Part shown: piece by piece, positions 27,783 through 37,501 of the stretch
Layout of the letters: each line of letters opens with the position of its first letter
Numbering within the stretch: position 1 is the first letter of the stretch
Assembly (NCBI RefSeq): GCF_001898575.1
Contig: NZ_MKUD01000010.1
Span: 124,001 to 188,000, forward strand
Length of the DNA: 64,000 nt
Direction: 5' to 3'
From: Spirosoma sp. 48-14
Lineage (GTDB): Bacteria; Bacteroidota; Bacteroidia; Cytophagales; Spirosomataceae
Position numbers and translations under genes: made by a program
The notes under the pieces: model-generated
Database searches by the model: none
What the model saw: the letters and a program-made list of their open reading frames with translations, nothing else
Told to the model about the DNA's origin: nothing

Positions 27783-28825
27783 TGCGATTCTAACAGCGAA
27801 ATAACTTGGTTGAACGGTGTTTGAAGGAATTTACGAACTCGTTTGTAACGAAGTATTACCGGTGGTTTAATGTAAACGCATGGATACTGCCTATACTGTT
27901 CGTTGTAGTTCGCCAGCAACCGCTCGCGGTAGAAATCGAATAATGGACGCACATCGGGTCGTTGCTCTTTGGTCTGACTTGCGTCGGCAAAGGTAAAACG
28001 CGTTTGATATTTTGAGATTTCATCGGGGCGATCAGGGTTGTAACCGCTGTAATGAAAAAACTGCAATGGTTCAACAGTCGTTTCATTGTCCGACGAAAAA
28101 GGTGGATCAATCGCTCCGGTGATTTGCCATTGACCCGCCTGGTTCTTCGAAAAATACCGTTCGTGCAGATTCCAGTAAGCGACGTTATAGCCTAAATGAT
28201 GATCGATCAATACATTATCGTAATAAACCGGGGCGAAATTGACCCAATGCTGATCCACAAATAGCCCTTCGCAGAGATCAATCCGGCATTCGTACACCAG
28301 CCGTTCTTTCCACCAGTTCACAAACCGACGGGCTGTTTCGTCGGCCCGTAAGCCAATAAACCCGAGGTTGAAAATACCCGTATTCAGGTGGTGCAATTCG
28401 TTCGGGCGCTCCCAGTCAGGCGTAGGTGAGCAGGTATGCGGAGTCAGTACCAGGCTATACGTTTTTAAGGCTTTATTTAAATCGAGTAAAGGCTGAAAAA
28501 CAATAATGTCCGGGTCGAAATAAATAACTTCGGTAGCGTCGGGGTAGGTCTTGTAGAAATAATCGATAAAGAACGGTTTGACAGCCGTGTTGAGTTCGGT
28601 AATATCGTAGCGGTCGCACATGGCCCCAAAGTCTGGAATCCCGATCTTGTCCACTTCGAGCATGGGGTAATCCGGGATTAATTCGTCAGGAAGATTGGCC
28701 GCGCTTACTATGTCAACTAACCCAATAATATATCGATAGTCAGGATTGGTTTGTCGGAGTGATTCCCCCAGCGTTCGAGCCTGAGCCAGATAGTTGATCG
28801 AGCAGATTGTAAAAGCAAGTGTCAT
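27779..28825 (-). CDS. Putative GT-A-type glycosyltransferase-like protein
   Basis: LAFTICSINYLAQARTLGESLRQTNPDYRYIIGLVD...EVIYFDPDIIVFQPL...LCEGLFVDQHWVNFAPVYYDN. Confidence 0.75.
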   Translation of the reverse strand: MTLAFTICSINYLAQARTLGESLRQTNPDYRYIIGLVDIVSAANLPDELIPDYPMLEVDKIGIPDFGAMCDRYDITELNTAVKPFFIDYFYKTYPDATEVIYFDPDIIVFQPLLDLNKALKTYSLVLTPHTCSPTPDWERPNELHHLNTGIFNLGFIGLRADETARRFVNWWKERLVYECRIDLCEGLFVDQHWVNFAPVYYDNVLIDHHLGYNVAYWNLHERYFSKNQAGQWQITGAIDPPFSSDNETTVEPLQFFHYSGYNPDRPDEISKYQTRFTFADASQTKEQRPDVRPLFDFYRERLLANYNEQYRQYPCVYIKPPVILRYKRVRKFLQTPFNQVISLLESH

Positions 28826-29032
28826 AAAGAAGCTGGGAAGATAGCAGATAATTCAGTGATGACAAAACGAATACCCCAACAGATCGATTAACTCAAGCCT
28901 TTTCAAGAGAAGTAATACGACTTGTATTGACTTGGTTTTTAATTGTAAATCAGCAAATTGGAACGATACGTGTCGACGGTATAAACCTAGTCAATGGGTG
29001 CTCCCAGGTTCTGGGTTTAAATCGCGTAAGCG

Positions 29033-30220
29033 TTAAGCCGCCAGTTGATTGAATAACTTGATGAGCGTATCGACACTTTGTTTAGCCGGATGCCGTTCCA
29101 GGATTTTTTGCCCCAGCCGTTGCCCCATTTGCCGACGAAGATCAGGGTTCTGAAGGAGCTCAATGATCCGATCGCTCATGGCGTCCAGATCGAGATAGGG
29201 CACTATATAGCCTCCGTCGGTTTCTACCAGTTCGGGCGAACCGCCAGCTCCATCGAAACACACAACAGGAACGCCACTTAGGCCAGCTTCAAATACCACC
29301 AACGGGTAAGGGTCTTCGCGGGAGCAAAGTACAAATACATCGAATCGGCTGGTGTACCGAAGTACTTCGGGGGTAGGAGGGATCAAATGAACCCGATCGG
29401 CCAGTCCGGCTTTACGAATATCCAGCCAGATATCATCGTGCAGCGTTCCTTTGGGCATACCTACCCAAACAAAATGGATAGGCTGTTTGCCCGTATACCG
29501 GCCAATTACCTGACGGGCAATACTGACAAACAGATCATTCCCTTTCCGCCACTCTGCATTGCCACACCCGCCAACAATCAGCGCATCGGCTGGCAGGCCC
29601 AGTGAGGCATACAACGAAGGCTGTTCCGTCGCTTTTTGAACGTTTTTCTCCAGCGAAGGCGTGTCGATAAGTGTGTACAACGATATGCGGGTCGGGTCGA
29701 AGCCATGCTCCTGCTCGTAGTATCGGGCGGTTGCTTTCGAAACGGCCAGCATATGATTTGTCCGTTTTAGCAGATAGGCCAGCTCATCGGGCCGGGTATA
29801 AATCCGAACCGACATGTCGAGCTCATGTACAAACGTGACAACGGGTATTTGATCGGGAATCGCCAACTGTGCCACCCACCGGCTACTGGTAACAGTATTT
29901 ACCAGGACCAGATCGACCTTGTCCAAGCCTAGTTGGGCTCGAATGGCCTGTTGATGCGCTTTAGTCCGGCGCTCATAAAACTGCTGCCATTGGCCTAATT
30001 TCCACAACACCTTATCGGCCAAAGCGCTTACTGCATAGGTCGGAGGAGTTGGCCAGATTGTAACGGGACAAATCGCCTGGTATTCTTCCAAAAGTGGCCC
30101 TCCTTCGCCTAATAGCAGATGCATCTGAAAACCTTCCACTTTCAGCAGACGCATTACATTTAATAAAACAAGCTGCGCTCCGGCGCGGTTGGCATCATGG
30201 CCGATGAGAAGGAGATTCAT
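29033..30220 (-). CDS. GT4 family glycosyltransferase
   Basis: LIVGGCGNAEWRKGNDLFVSIARQV..., CSREDPYPLVVFEAGLSGVPVVCFDGAGGSPEL. Confidence 0.92.
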   Translation of the reverse strand: MNLLLIGHDANRAGAQLVLLNVMRLLKVEGFQMHLLLGEGGPLLEEYQAICPVTIWPTPPTYAVSALADKVLWKLGQWQQFYERRTKAHQQAIRAQLGLDKVDLVLVNTVTSSRWVAQLAIPDQIPVVTFVHELDMSVRIYTRPDELAYLLKRTNHMLAVSKATARYYEQEHGFDPTRISLYTLIDTPSLEKNVQKATEQPSLYASLGLPADALIVGGCGNAEWRKGNDLFVSIARQVIGRYTGKQPIHFVWVGMPKGTLHDDIWLDIRKAGLADRVHLIPPTPEVLRYTSRFDVFVLCSREDPYPLVVFEAGLSGVPVVCFDGAGGSPELVETDGGYIVPYLDLDAMSDRIIELLQNPDLRRQMGQRLGQKILERHPAKQSVDTLIKLFNQLAA

Positions 30221-30232
30221 GCTTAAGGAGTG

Positions 30233-30314
30233 AGGAGTCAGGAACGAGGAGTGAGAATGCTGATGCGTGTTTTCCTGATTCGCCAGCTATTCTCTCTCCT
30301 TGCTCCTAACTCCT
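30233..30314. repeat. Intergenic imperfect palindrome, purine-rich arms with GAATGCTGATGC core
   Basis: aggagtcaggaacgaggagtgagaatgctgatgcg ... cgccagctattctctctccttgctcctaactcct. Confidence 0.75.
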
Positions 30315-30325
30315 GTGTACTAAAA

Positions 30326-30979
30326 TCAATAGGCTTCGTAACTGGGTTTGGGTAACTTTTTGGCGGGATTGCCGAGGTAGAGTCCCCATTCTTCAGTGTC
30401 TTTGTAAATCGCTGAGGCCATCCCTACCAAGGTGCCGGTTGCGATGTGAAGAAAATCCCGGATGGTGCTGTTGACACCAAAGAAGCAATAGGGTTCTATG
30501 ACACAATGCCCCGACATCACGACATGGGACGTAAAGAAGACATGGTCTTTAATTTGCCCATGATGACCAATGTGATTGCCGCTCCAGAGAACGACATTAT
30601 TGCCTATAGTTGTGAACGGTTGTATGGTATTATCTTCCAGAATGAAGCAGTTTTCGCCGATCTGGTTGCCAAAAACCGTCGCTTTTGAACTGACATACGA
30701 AATAAACGCGTAACCTTTGGCTTTGGCTTCGAGGTAAATCCGTTCGCGATTGCGATTCATGTTCCGACCTGTCATCGGCGCGAAAAACTTGTACTCGCTG
30801 GGCGAAAAAATGGTTTCGACCTCTTCAAAAGCGACTAAAGGCAGTCCCTGAAATTCGGTACCGTTCATGTATTCACGGCTAACGGTAAACGCTACCACCT
30901 CATGTTCAGAATCGTGCTTTAGGTAGAAATGGGCCAGTTCGGCCGTATCCATTACGCCAAAAATGATAACTTTTGCCAT
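30326..30979 (-). CDS. NeuD-like acyltransferase with LbH repeats
   Basis: KVIIFGVMDTAELAHFYLKHDSEHEVVAFTVSREY...NCFILEDNTIQPFTTIGNNVVLWSGNHIGHHGQIKDHVFFTSHVVMSGHCVIEPYCFFGVNSTI. Confidence 0.8.
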   Translation of the reverse strand: MAKVIIFGVMDTAELAHFYLKHDSEHEVVAFTVSREYMNGTEFQGLPLVAFEEVETIFSPSEYKFFAPMTGRNMNRNRERIYLEAKAKGYAFISYVSSKATVFGNQIGENCFILEDNTIQPFTTIGNNVVLWSGNHIGHHGQIKDHVFFTSHVVMSGHCVIEPYCFFGVNSTIRDFLHIATGTLVGMASAIYKDTEEWGLYLGNPAKKLPKPSYEAY

Positions 30980-31024
30980 ACTTTTTTAAGGAGTGAGGGC
31001 AGCTCTCGGTTCTAACGCCTAAAA

Positions 31025-31729
31025 CTACACCAATTCATATTCATCCAGCATCGCTCTGGCGCTGGCCAGGTCGTTGTTCATCAATATATCCAGAATCGAT
31101 AGCCAGGGAATAAACGGGTTTCGATTATTGCCCTGAGCATACTCGACTTTGTTCGATTTAATAAAATTCAACTCAATACCTGCCTGCGCAAAGGTTGGTT
31201 TGTCGTATAACTCAGTACCACCAATGGGGTTGATGTACCGGGTTGCCGCTTCCTGCCGACAAATATCCAGAATCCGTTCCTGGGCCTTTAACTCGACATT
31301 GTTGTAAATACTCGACGACTGGACCAAAACGGTTGGTAGTTCCAGGTAGCGATTCAGTTCAAGAAGGCTGCTGTAAACCAGTTCGGCAATCGAATCGGTA
31401 GTAAAATTGATGATTTTTTCGGCCAGAGGCATAACCGTTTGATAATAGGGTGCTTTACGGTAACCCTGTTCAATGGTTTTCAGCAATTTGCCCCTCCATT
31501 TTGGATCATCGGTTATGTGCACTTCATTGATTCGTTTGTTCTGGCTGGCGTCTTTTAGGGGAACCGTAAATAAATACTCCTGGCCATTGATCGCCAGTCG
31601 GTTACGGTTTATCCAGCCCCGATTAATGAAGGCGACATCGTCGTAGAGAATGAACTTATCAACAGCCTTAATGAGTTGCATGTAGCCAACATAGGGCAGA
31701 AAATAAGGCTGCATGATCGCTATAGTCAT
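31025..31729 (-). CDS. WbqC family protein
   Basis: MTIAIMQPYFLPYVGYMQLIKAVDKFILYDDVAFINRGWINRNRLAINGQEYLFTVPLKDASQNKRINEV. Confidence 0.93.
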   Translation of the reverse strand: MTIAIMQPYFLPYVGYMQLIKAVDKFILYDDVAFINRGWINRNRLAINGQEYLFTVPLKDASQNKRINEVHITDDPKWRGKLLKTIEQGYRKAPYYQTVMPLAEKIINFTTDSIAELVYSSLLELNRYLELPTVLVQSSSIYNNVELKAQERILDICRQEAATRYINPIGGTELYDKPTFAQAGIELNFIKSNKVEYAQGNNRNPFIPWLSILDILMNNDLASARAMLDEYELV

Positions 31730-31814
31730 CGCAAAAGTAGGCTTGGTAAGTCAGTAGCGAGAAGAGTTAACGCATAGTGTTGTTTAACGCGTCAACCATT
31801 CTCGCGACTGGTTT

Positions 31815-33881
31815 TCAATCCTTTTTAAGTTTTCGTAAATAATAGTCTTCTCCCGGAACAATGATGGCGGCCCTCATGGTGGTATCGGTGCCTAGCCGGA
31901 TATCGCCGGGTTGTGGATGAATCACACTTTTATCGAAAAACAGGTAATCGGCGTTTTTCGGAATGGGTTTTAGGCCCTGCTCAAACGGGTTGATGGCAAT
32001 GAGTCGACGAGATAAATGAGGGCCGTAAAGTGGGTATTCGTAGTCGTCATTAATCGTCGCCAAAGCAACCGTGGCCTGCTCCGGGACCAGTTCATCGAAT
32101 CGCTTGTAGGGAATATACGTATCCGGGCGGCCCAATGTCATTTGTTTGATTCGATCTGCTTCAAAAGCAGACGAAAATGAGCGACCATCAGGGGCTGTCC
32201 AGGCAAACGGAAGGGCGCGGGTGTTGAAGAAGATGCACAGAATAGCCGAAATGCATCCCAGAACGGTTATCAGGCCGACATAACCTTTCCAAACAACCCG
32301 ATTAGGAACGTCAACCGACGTACGGGCGTGCAAAAATAGCAGAGCGAGAAAAGGAACGCCGAATAAACTGGTCTCTATGAAATACCGGCCCTTGAATGGG
32401 TCGTAAGGGGCTGAGTAGGAAAGTGCTGCAAAGTGGAGTAGCAAGGCTATACCCAGGAACGTATGCGGTGTTGAACGCACGTAACCGATGAGAACCAGAA
32501 TCAGCAAGGGAAAAATAAGTCCAAAGCCAAAGATACCCCAATACGGATTCGCATTATAGAACACAAACTTGCGGTCGAAGGCAAATGGCTGGATCGAAAA
32601 ATCCGTTTCTTCATCCAGACGCATATGTAGCTTATCTTCCAGAACAACAAGCGGTTGGCGCATGGCATGATTCAATTCCGCTCCTAAAGTCAAATTTCGG
32701 ATACCATCGAGATTAACATGGTCGTAGCCATAGCGGATAACATTGCGGCTCCCCTGTTCAAACAGATTTCTAAGTGTACCGGCCCGTTCAACAGACTGAT
32801 GTTTGAGGGCGGTTGGTGGGCCGATCGGGTGACCAAATACTTCAATGTTTTTTAGATACCCCGTTGGTAACATCCACAAGCAGACCCCCACCACAATAGC
32901 GGCTCCCAGTCGCCACGTACGTTGAAACGTTACAGCCCAGGAAGACGACAGAAATACCGTGTAAATCATGACCACGAACACTGAAGGCAGGAGCAGGGCG
33001 AAGGTAATCTTGTGTCCGAACGCAATGCCAAATGCCATACCCGCAAGGTACAAATACCGATTGTCGGTTTTAGGCTGGCTGCTTTTATAGCTGAACAGCA
33101 TATATAAAAGCACACTCAGGTAAGCAGTCAGTACAATATCGGTTTCAGTTGTAATGGACTGCATCAGAAAATCGGGCAGTAGAGCAAACGCCAATGCGCA
33201 GAAGAAACTGGCTGACAGCCGATTTTGGCCTATGCGCTGGACGATGCCAAAAACAGCAACAATAGCTGTCCAGTAGCTAAGATGATGAATGAACTTGAAG
33301 CCGTTTTCGAAACGGCCCGTCATCAGAAACGAATAGATCTGAAGCGTACAAACACTTTTCGGATACGTATCGATGTTCCAGTTTGTACCGCCAAAATGAC
33401 GCATCGTGCCGCGCTGAATGTACTGCATGACTCGGTTCAAATGGCCTGTCATACTATCCCACTCGTTGGGAACGGTGAACAGCACCAGCAACAGGTTAGT
33501 GACGCCAAGTACAGCCAGGGTGATGAAGAGTATGGAAAATACAAAACGGGAGTAACCTGATAATCCATTGAACCATTGGCGACCTGTGTGCCAGCGATCT
33601 TGAATAAGCGATAAAACAGAAAACGCTTCTGGGTTAGCAGTAAGCCAGCGTAGTATAAAGCCGATAAGGGTAGCTGTAACAAAAACCGAAACTGCCCATA
33701 CCAGTGTGTTTGCTGTTAGATAAAGTGCTGAAAGTATAAAACCAGTTAAAATGACACTACTGGCTCCCAGTAAAAACGTAGTCAGCCACCATTCGGTAAG
33801 TGAACGCCGGGAAATTCGTGTCGACAGACGACCAATGTAGCCAAGAAATAGTGCTAGTGCAAGAAGATAAATCAGGGTCAT
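31815..33881 (-). CDS. Large multi-TM GT-C/GT39-like membrane protein
   Basis: TM-rich; NEWDSMTGHLNRVMQYIQRGTMRHFGGTNWNIDTYPKSVCTLQIYSFLMTGRFENGFKFIHHLSYWTAIVAVFGI resembles dolichyl-P-mannosyltransferase-type proteins. Confidence 0.72.
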   Translation of the reverse strand: MTLIYLLALALFLGYIGRLSTRISRRSLTEWWLTTFLLGASSVILTGFILSALYLTANTLVWAVSVFVTATLIGFILRWLTANPEAFSVLSLIQDRWHTGRQWFNGLSGYSRFVFSILFITLAVLGVTNLLLVLFTVPNEWDSMTGHLNRVMQYIQRGTMRHFGGTNWNIDTYPKSVCTLQIYSFLMTGRFENGFKFIHHLSYWTAIVAVFGIVQRIGQNRLSASFFCALAFALLPDFLMQSITTETDIVLTAYLSVLLYMLFSYKSSQPKTDNRYLYLAGMAFGIAFGHKITFALLLPSVFVVMIYTVFLSSSWAVTFQRTWRLGAAIVVGVCLWMLPTGYLKNIEVFGHPIGPPTALKHQSVERAGTLRNLFEQGSRNVIRYGYDHVNLDGIRNLTLGAELNHAMRQPLVVLEDKLHMRLDEETDFSIQPFAFDRKFVFYNANPYWGIFGFGLIFPLLILVLIGYVRSTPHTFLGIALLLHFAALSYSAPYDPFKGRYFIETSLFGVPFLALLFLHARTSVDVPNRVVWKGYVGLITVLGCISAILCIFFNTRALPFAWTAPDGRSFSSAFEADRIKQMTLGRPDTYIPYKRFDELVPEQATVALATINDDYEYPLYGPHLSRRLIAINPFEQGLKPIPKNADYLFFDKSVIHPQPGDIRLGTDTTMRAAIIVPGEDYYLRKLKKD

Positions 33882-33994
33882 AACGCACGATATACGGTGC
33901 AGGTACTAAAGTAAATGGATACGATCAGATGAACAATGGATGACTGACAGGCAGGCTATGCGTTGGCGAGCATCAGTGTCCATTAAGTATCAGT

Positions 33995-35101
33995 TTATCC
34001 GTTTACTTCGCTGACAATGGCAATGGCTTCGTTAACTGACGTAGCAATCCGATCAATGTCTGCTTCGGGCAAGTCAGGATAGAGAGGCAGGCAAAGGACA
34101 CGGGAAGCTATATCTTCCGAAATAGGGCATGGTTGCTGAACACTGTCTTTGAGTGCAAAAGGTAGCGTATTCAGCGATGGATAAAAATAACGCCGGGGTA
34201 TTACGTCCTGAGCCTTAAGCGCTTCTGTGACCCGAAGGAGAGTTTCTTCGGAGTCGAGTACGATCGGGTAATAGGCGTAATTGTAATCGGTACCAGGTAG
34301 TAAAGCAGGCCGGGTAATCCGGGTAAAGTCCAGCCGATCGGCATAATAGCCAAACCGTAGTTTACGCGCTGCAATCAGGTCGGGCACTTTGGGTAACACA
34401 CAAAGTCCCATTGCCGCATGCAGTTCCGAATTTTTGGCGTTAATACCCATCTCGAAGTAATCATCGTTTCGATGACCAAACGAACGGAAGTGCCTTAGTT
34501 TTTTAGCAATGTCGTCGTCGTTTGTGACGATACATCCGCCTTCAACGCTATGAAACACTTTGGTAGCATGAAAACTACAGGTGCTTATGTCCCCATAGCT
34601 TAATATAGACTGGCCTTGATAGCTGGCACCGAATGTATGAGCAGCATCATAGATCACCTTCAGATTATGCCGATCGGCAATTGCCTGTATCTGCTCCATG
34701 CGGCAAGGGTTGCCGTAGACGTGCGTTGCCAGAATTGCCTGCGTGTTTTCGGTAATCAACGGCTCGATCTTGTCGGGATCTATGTTGAAATCGTCGGGAT
34801 TGATATCCGCAAAAATGGGCGTACAGCCTTCCCACAAGAGCGCATTAGTCGTGGCTACATACGAAAAAGGAGTTGTAATAACTTCTTTTGTGATATTAAG
34901 AGCCTTGAGGGCCATCTGAAGCACGATGGTACCGTTGGTACAAAAAAGAAGGTGTTTGACTCCTAACTCTTTTTTCAGATCCTCTTCCAGCTTTTGTAGT
35001 AAAGGCCCATCGTTTGTGAGGTGTACACGCTCCCAAATACCTTCCAGGTACTTTACATAATCCTGTAGATCAGGCAAATATGATTTCGTTATGTAGATCA
35101 T
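33995..35101 (-). CDS. DegT/DnrJ/EryC1/StrS family sugar aminotransferase
   Basis: FCTNGTIVLQMALKAL, VITTPFSYVATTNALLWEGCTPIFADI, STCSFHATKVFHSVEGGCIVTNDD (PLP Lys in HATK). Confidence 0.93.
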   Translation of the reverse strand: MIYITKSYLPDLQDYVKYLEGIWERVHLTNDGPLLQKLEEDLKKELGVKHLLFCTNGTIVLQMALKALNITKEVITTPFSYVATTNALLWEGCTPIFADINPDDFNIDPDKIEPLITENTQAILATHVYGNPCRMEQIQAIADRHNLKVIYDAAHTFGASYQGQSILSYGDISTCSFHATKVFHSVEGGCIVTNDDDIAKKLRHFRSFGHRNDDYFEMGINAKNSELHAAMGLCVLPKVPDLIAARKLRFGYYADRLDFTRITRPALLPGTDYNYAYYPIVLDSEETLLRVTEALKAQDVIPRRYFYPSLNTLPFALKDSVQQPCPISEDIASRVLCLPLYPDLPEADIDRIATSVNEAIAIVSEVNG

Positions 35102-35222
35102 ACGTCAATTGGCAGTTCCTGGGTGAGCAGACTATAACTTAGGGTAAGGTATTCAGTTGACAGTTGGCTGACGTATAAATACGGCATGCACTATAAACCG
35201 AATAGTGTGACCGAACGACTAG

Positions 35223-36482
35223 TTATGACTCACTAACAACTGGTTCCAGCATTTTAATGTGAAAGGGAAACTGAGGCCGTACATAGCCCGGCCATTTACC
35301 GTACCATGCAATGCCTTCCCGATAATCTTCCACATCAAAGGTAATGCCTTCTTCCATAACAAAAACGGGGGTAACCGTATCCTTGACAATCATCATGGAA
35401 ATTGTGTAGGAACCATCATTCAGAAAATAACCCGGAATGGTACATTCGCCGGCTATTAACCCCTTCCCATACGGCTGCGATTGCGTACCTATATTGAAGA
35501 TACACTCGCCTGTAAGTGAGTTTAAATGCAGACTCAAGTTCAAATTGGCGCGGTCCATCATGTTCCAGAATTCGAACCGGAATTTCATTGACGTGCGCAC
35601 GTCGATATGAGTAAGATCATCTAAATAATCGGGTATCAACTCAATTCGGCGGACCCGAACCAGGTCATTGCCGGGGGCTTCTTCCGGTGTATCCCATTGA
35701 CGAACCAGCCGTGTTTTAGAAACCTTACTTAAATAGGAAGCCACTACCTGGTTTGTTTCTCCCTGCTCGATTAGTCGGCCTTTTTCGAAGTAAAGGGTTT
35801 TGTTGCAAAGCGCCTGAACGGCAGTCAGGTTATGGCTCACAAAAATAACCGTTCGCCCACTGGCCGAATTGTCACGCATTTTGCCAAGGCTTTTCTTTTG
35901 AAACTCTGCATCGCCTACAGCCAGTACTTCGTCCACAATCATGATTTCGGGATCAAGGTGGGCCGAAATGGCAAACCCCAGCCTGACATACATCCCCGAC
36001 GAATAGCGTTTTACAGGGGTATCCAGGAACCGTTCAACCCCTGCAAAGGCCACAATCTCGTCGAACTGTTTTTTTATTTCTGTTCGGCTCATACCCAGGA
36101 GTGAGCCATTTAGAAATATATTTTCCCGCCCGGTCAGTTCGGGGTGAAAACCAGTACCTACTTCGAGCAGGCTGGCTACCCGCCCACGAATGCGAACGGT
36201 GCCGGTAGTAGGCTGGATAATTTTGCTCAGGATTTTGAGCATGGTCGACTTGCCAGCGCCATTGTGCCCGATGATACCGACCCGGTCGCCCTGTTCAATC
36301 GAAAAATTAACATCCCGCAAGGCCCAGAATTCCTCGTGGGTGATGGTGGTTTGGTCTTTTTTGCCGCCGAATATCGACCGGAAGTTTTCCGAGATGACAT
36401 CCCGCAACGTATTGACACCCTTGCCCTTTTTGTGGTCAATGATGTATTGCTTGCTAATATTTTCGACAGTAATGACAGACAT
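35223..36482 (-). CDS. wzt: ABC-2 polysaccharide exporter ATP-binding protein (Wzt-type) with C-terminal carbohydrate-binding-like domain
   Basis: Walker A GHNGAGKSTM, signature YSSGMYVRLGFA, Walker B EIMIVDEVLAVGD, and a C-terminal beta domain. Start at MSVITVENISKQYI (36482) rather than 36563. Confidence 0.92.
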   Translation of the reverse strand: MSVITVENISKQYIIDHKKGKGVNTLRDVISENFRSIFGGKKDQTTITHEEFWALRDVNFSIEQGDRVGIIGHNGAGKSTMLKILSKIIQPTTGTVRIRGRVASLLEVGTGFHPELTGRENIFLNGSLLGMSRTEIKKQFDEIVAFAGVERFLDTPVKRYSSGMYVRLGFAISAHLDPEIMIVDEVLAVGDAEFQKKSLGKMRDNSASGRTVIFVSHNLTAVQALCNKTLYFEKGRLIEQGETNQVVASYLSKVSKTRLVRQWDTPEEAPGNDLVRVRRIELIPDYLDDLTHIDVRTSMKFRFEFWNMMDRANLNLSLHLNSLTGECIFNIGTQSQPYGKGLIAGECTIPGYFLNDGSYTISMMIVKDTVTPVFVMEEGITFDVEDYREGIAWYGKWPGYVRPQFPFHIKMLEPVVSES

Positions 36483-36494
36483 AAGTGGTGAGGA

Positions 36495-36584
36495 GCGAGT
36501 AGTGAGGAGTAAGGAGTGAGAATGCTGACGCTTTAAGAAAAAAACATGCGCCAGTATTCTCACTCCTCACTCCTCACTACTCGC
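36495..36584. repeat. Intergenic imperfect palindrome (37-bp arms, 3 mismatches) filling the wzm-wzt gap
   Basis: gcgagtagtgaggagtaaggagtgagaatgctgacgc / gcgccagtattctcactcctcactcctcactactcgc, 16-nt loop. Confidence 0.9.
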
Positions 36585-36589
36585 TACTT

Positions 36590-37429
36590 TTAAATATCAT
36601 CGACAAATGTATTCTCCCGTTTCCGAAAAAAGTAGAGGGAAAGCGTTAAACATACCAGTACAATACTGACGGATATGAGTAGACTCTGTGGATTGAAGTA
36701 GGCTTTCTCGCCCAGTAGTGACCAGCGGAACCCATCGATAATACCAACCATTGGGTTGGCCCAGTAGAATGGAGCCCACCATTCCGACGCTTTATCAGCA
36801 ACAAGACGGCTACTATAGGCGATTGGACAAATATAAAACCCAACCTGCACAATAAACGGAATGAGCTGAGCTATATCGCGGAAACGGACATTAACAGCCG
36901 CAAAGAAAAGCCCAAAGGCAAAAGATGCTAGTAATGCCAGTAAAATAAAGGCAGGCAGTAGTAATAAGTGCCAATCAGGAATAAACTTGTACCAGATGGC
37001 TAATAGAATAAACAACCCCAGCGATACCAGAAAATCAACCAGACTAATGGCAATCGAGCTTAGGGGCATAATCAGCCTTGGGAAGTATACCTTCGTGACC
37101 AGATTTGAATTCAGGGTTACGCTATTGCTGATCTGGGTAAATGCGGTTGAGAAAAATGTCCAGACCGTAATGCCTCCCAATACCATCAGCGGATACGGAA
37201 TACCCGGATCGGGTGGTAGTTTGGCAATCTTGCTGAACACGAATACCATGATCAGCATAGTGGTCAATGGGCGAATAAGTCCCCAGGCTGTACCCAGTGC
37301 TGTTTGCTTATAACGAACCGTTACGTCGCGCATCGACAGAATGTAGAGCAACTCCCGGTTTCGCCACAGATCCCGCCAATAATGCCGTTCCGAACGACCT
37401 GGCTGGATAACAACTTCGTGTGTTTTCAA
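36590..37429 (-). CDS. wzm: ABC-2 polysaccharide exporter permease (Wzm-type)
   Basis: YWRDLWRNRELLYILSMRDVTVRYKQTALGTAWGLIRPLTTMLIMVFVFSKIAKLP; 6 TM pattern; adjacent Wzt. Confidence 0.92.
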   Translation of the reverse strand: MKTHEVVIQPGRSERHYWRDLWRNRELLYILSMRDVTVRYKQTALGTAWGLIRPLTTMLIMVFVFSKIAKLPPDPGIPYPLMVLGGITVWTFFSTAFTQISNSVTLNSNLVTKVYFPRLIMPLSSIAISLVDFLVSLGLFILLAIWYKFIPDWHLLLLPAFILLALLASFAFGLFFAAVNVRFRDIAQLIPFIVQVGFYICPIAYSSRLVADKASEWWAPFYWANPMVGIIDGFRWSLLGEKAYFNPQSLLISVSIVLVCLTLSLYFFRKRENTFVDDI

Positions 37430-37501
37430 AACGAATACTAGTTTATAGGTTTCGATGAGACAGTGTTAGAGGGTTATTGGTCACTGCTTCAGCGTAACAT
37501 C

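Noticed and set aside
36483-36563. N-terminal extension of the Wzt ORF (MRILAHVFFLKRQHSHSLLLTTRSSPL)
   Set aside because: It is translation of the intergenic palindrome; the ABC domain begins properly at MSVITVENISKQYI (36482).
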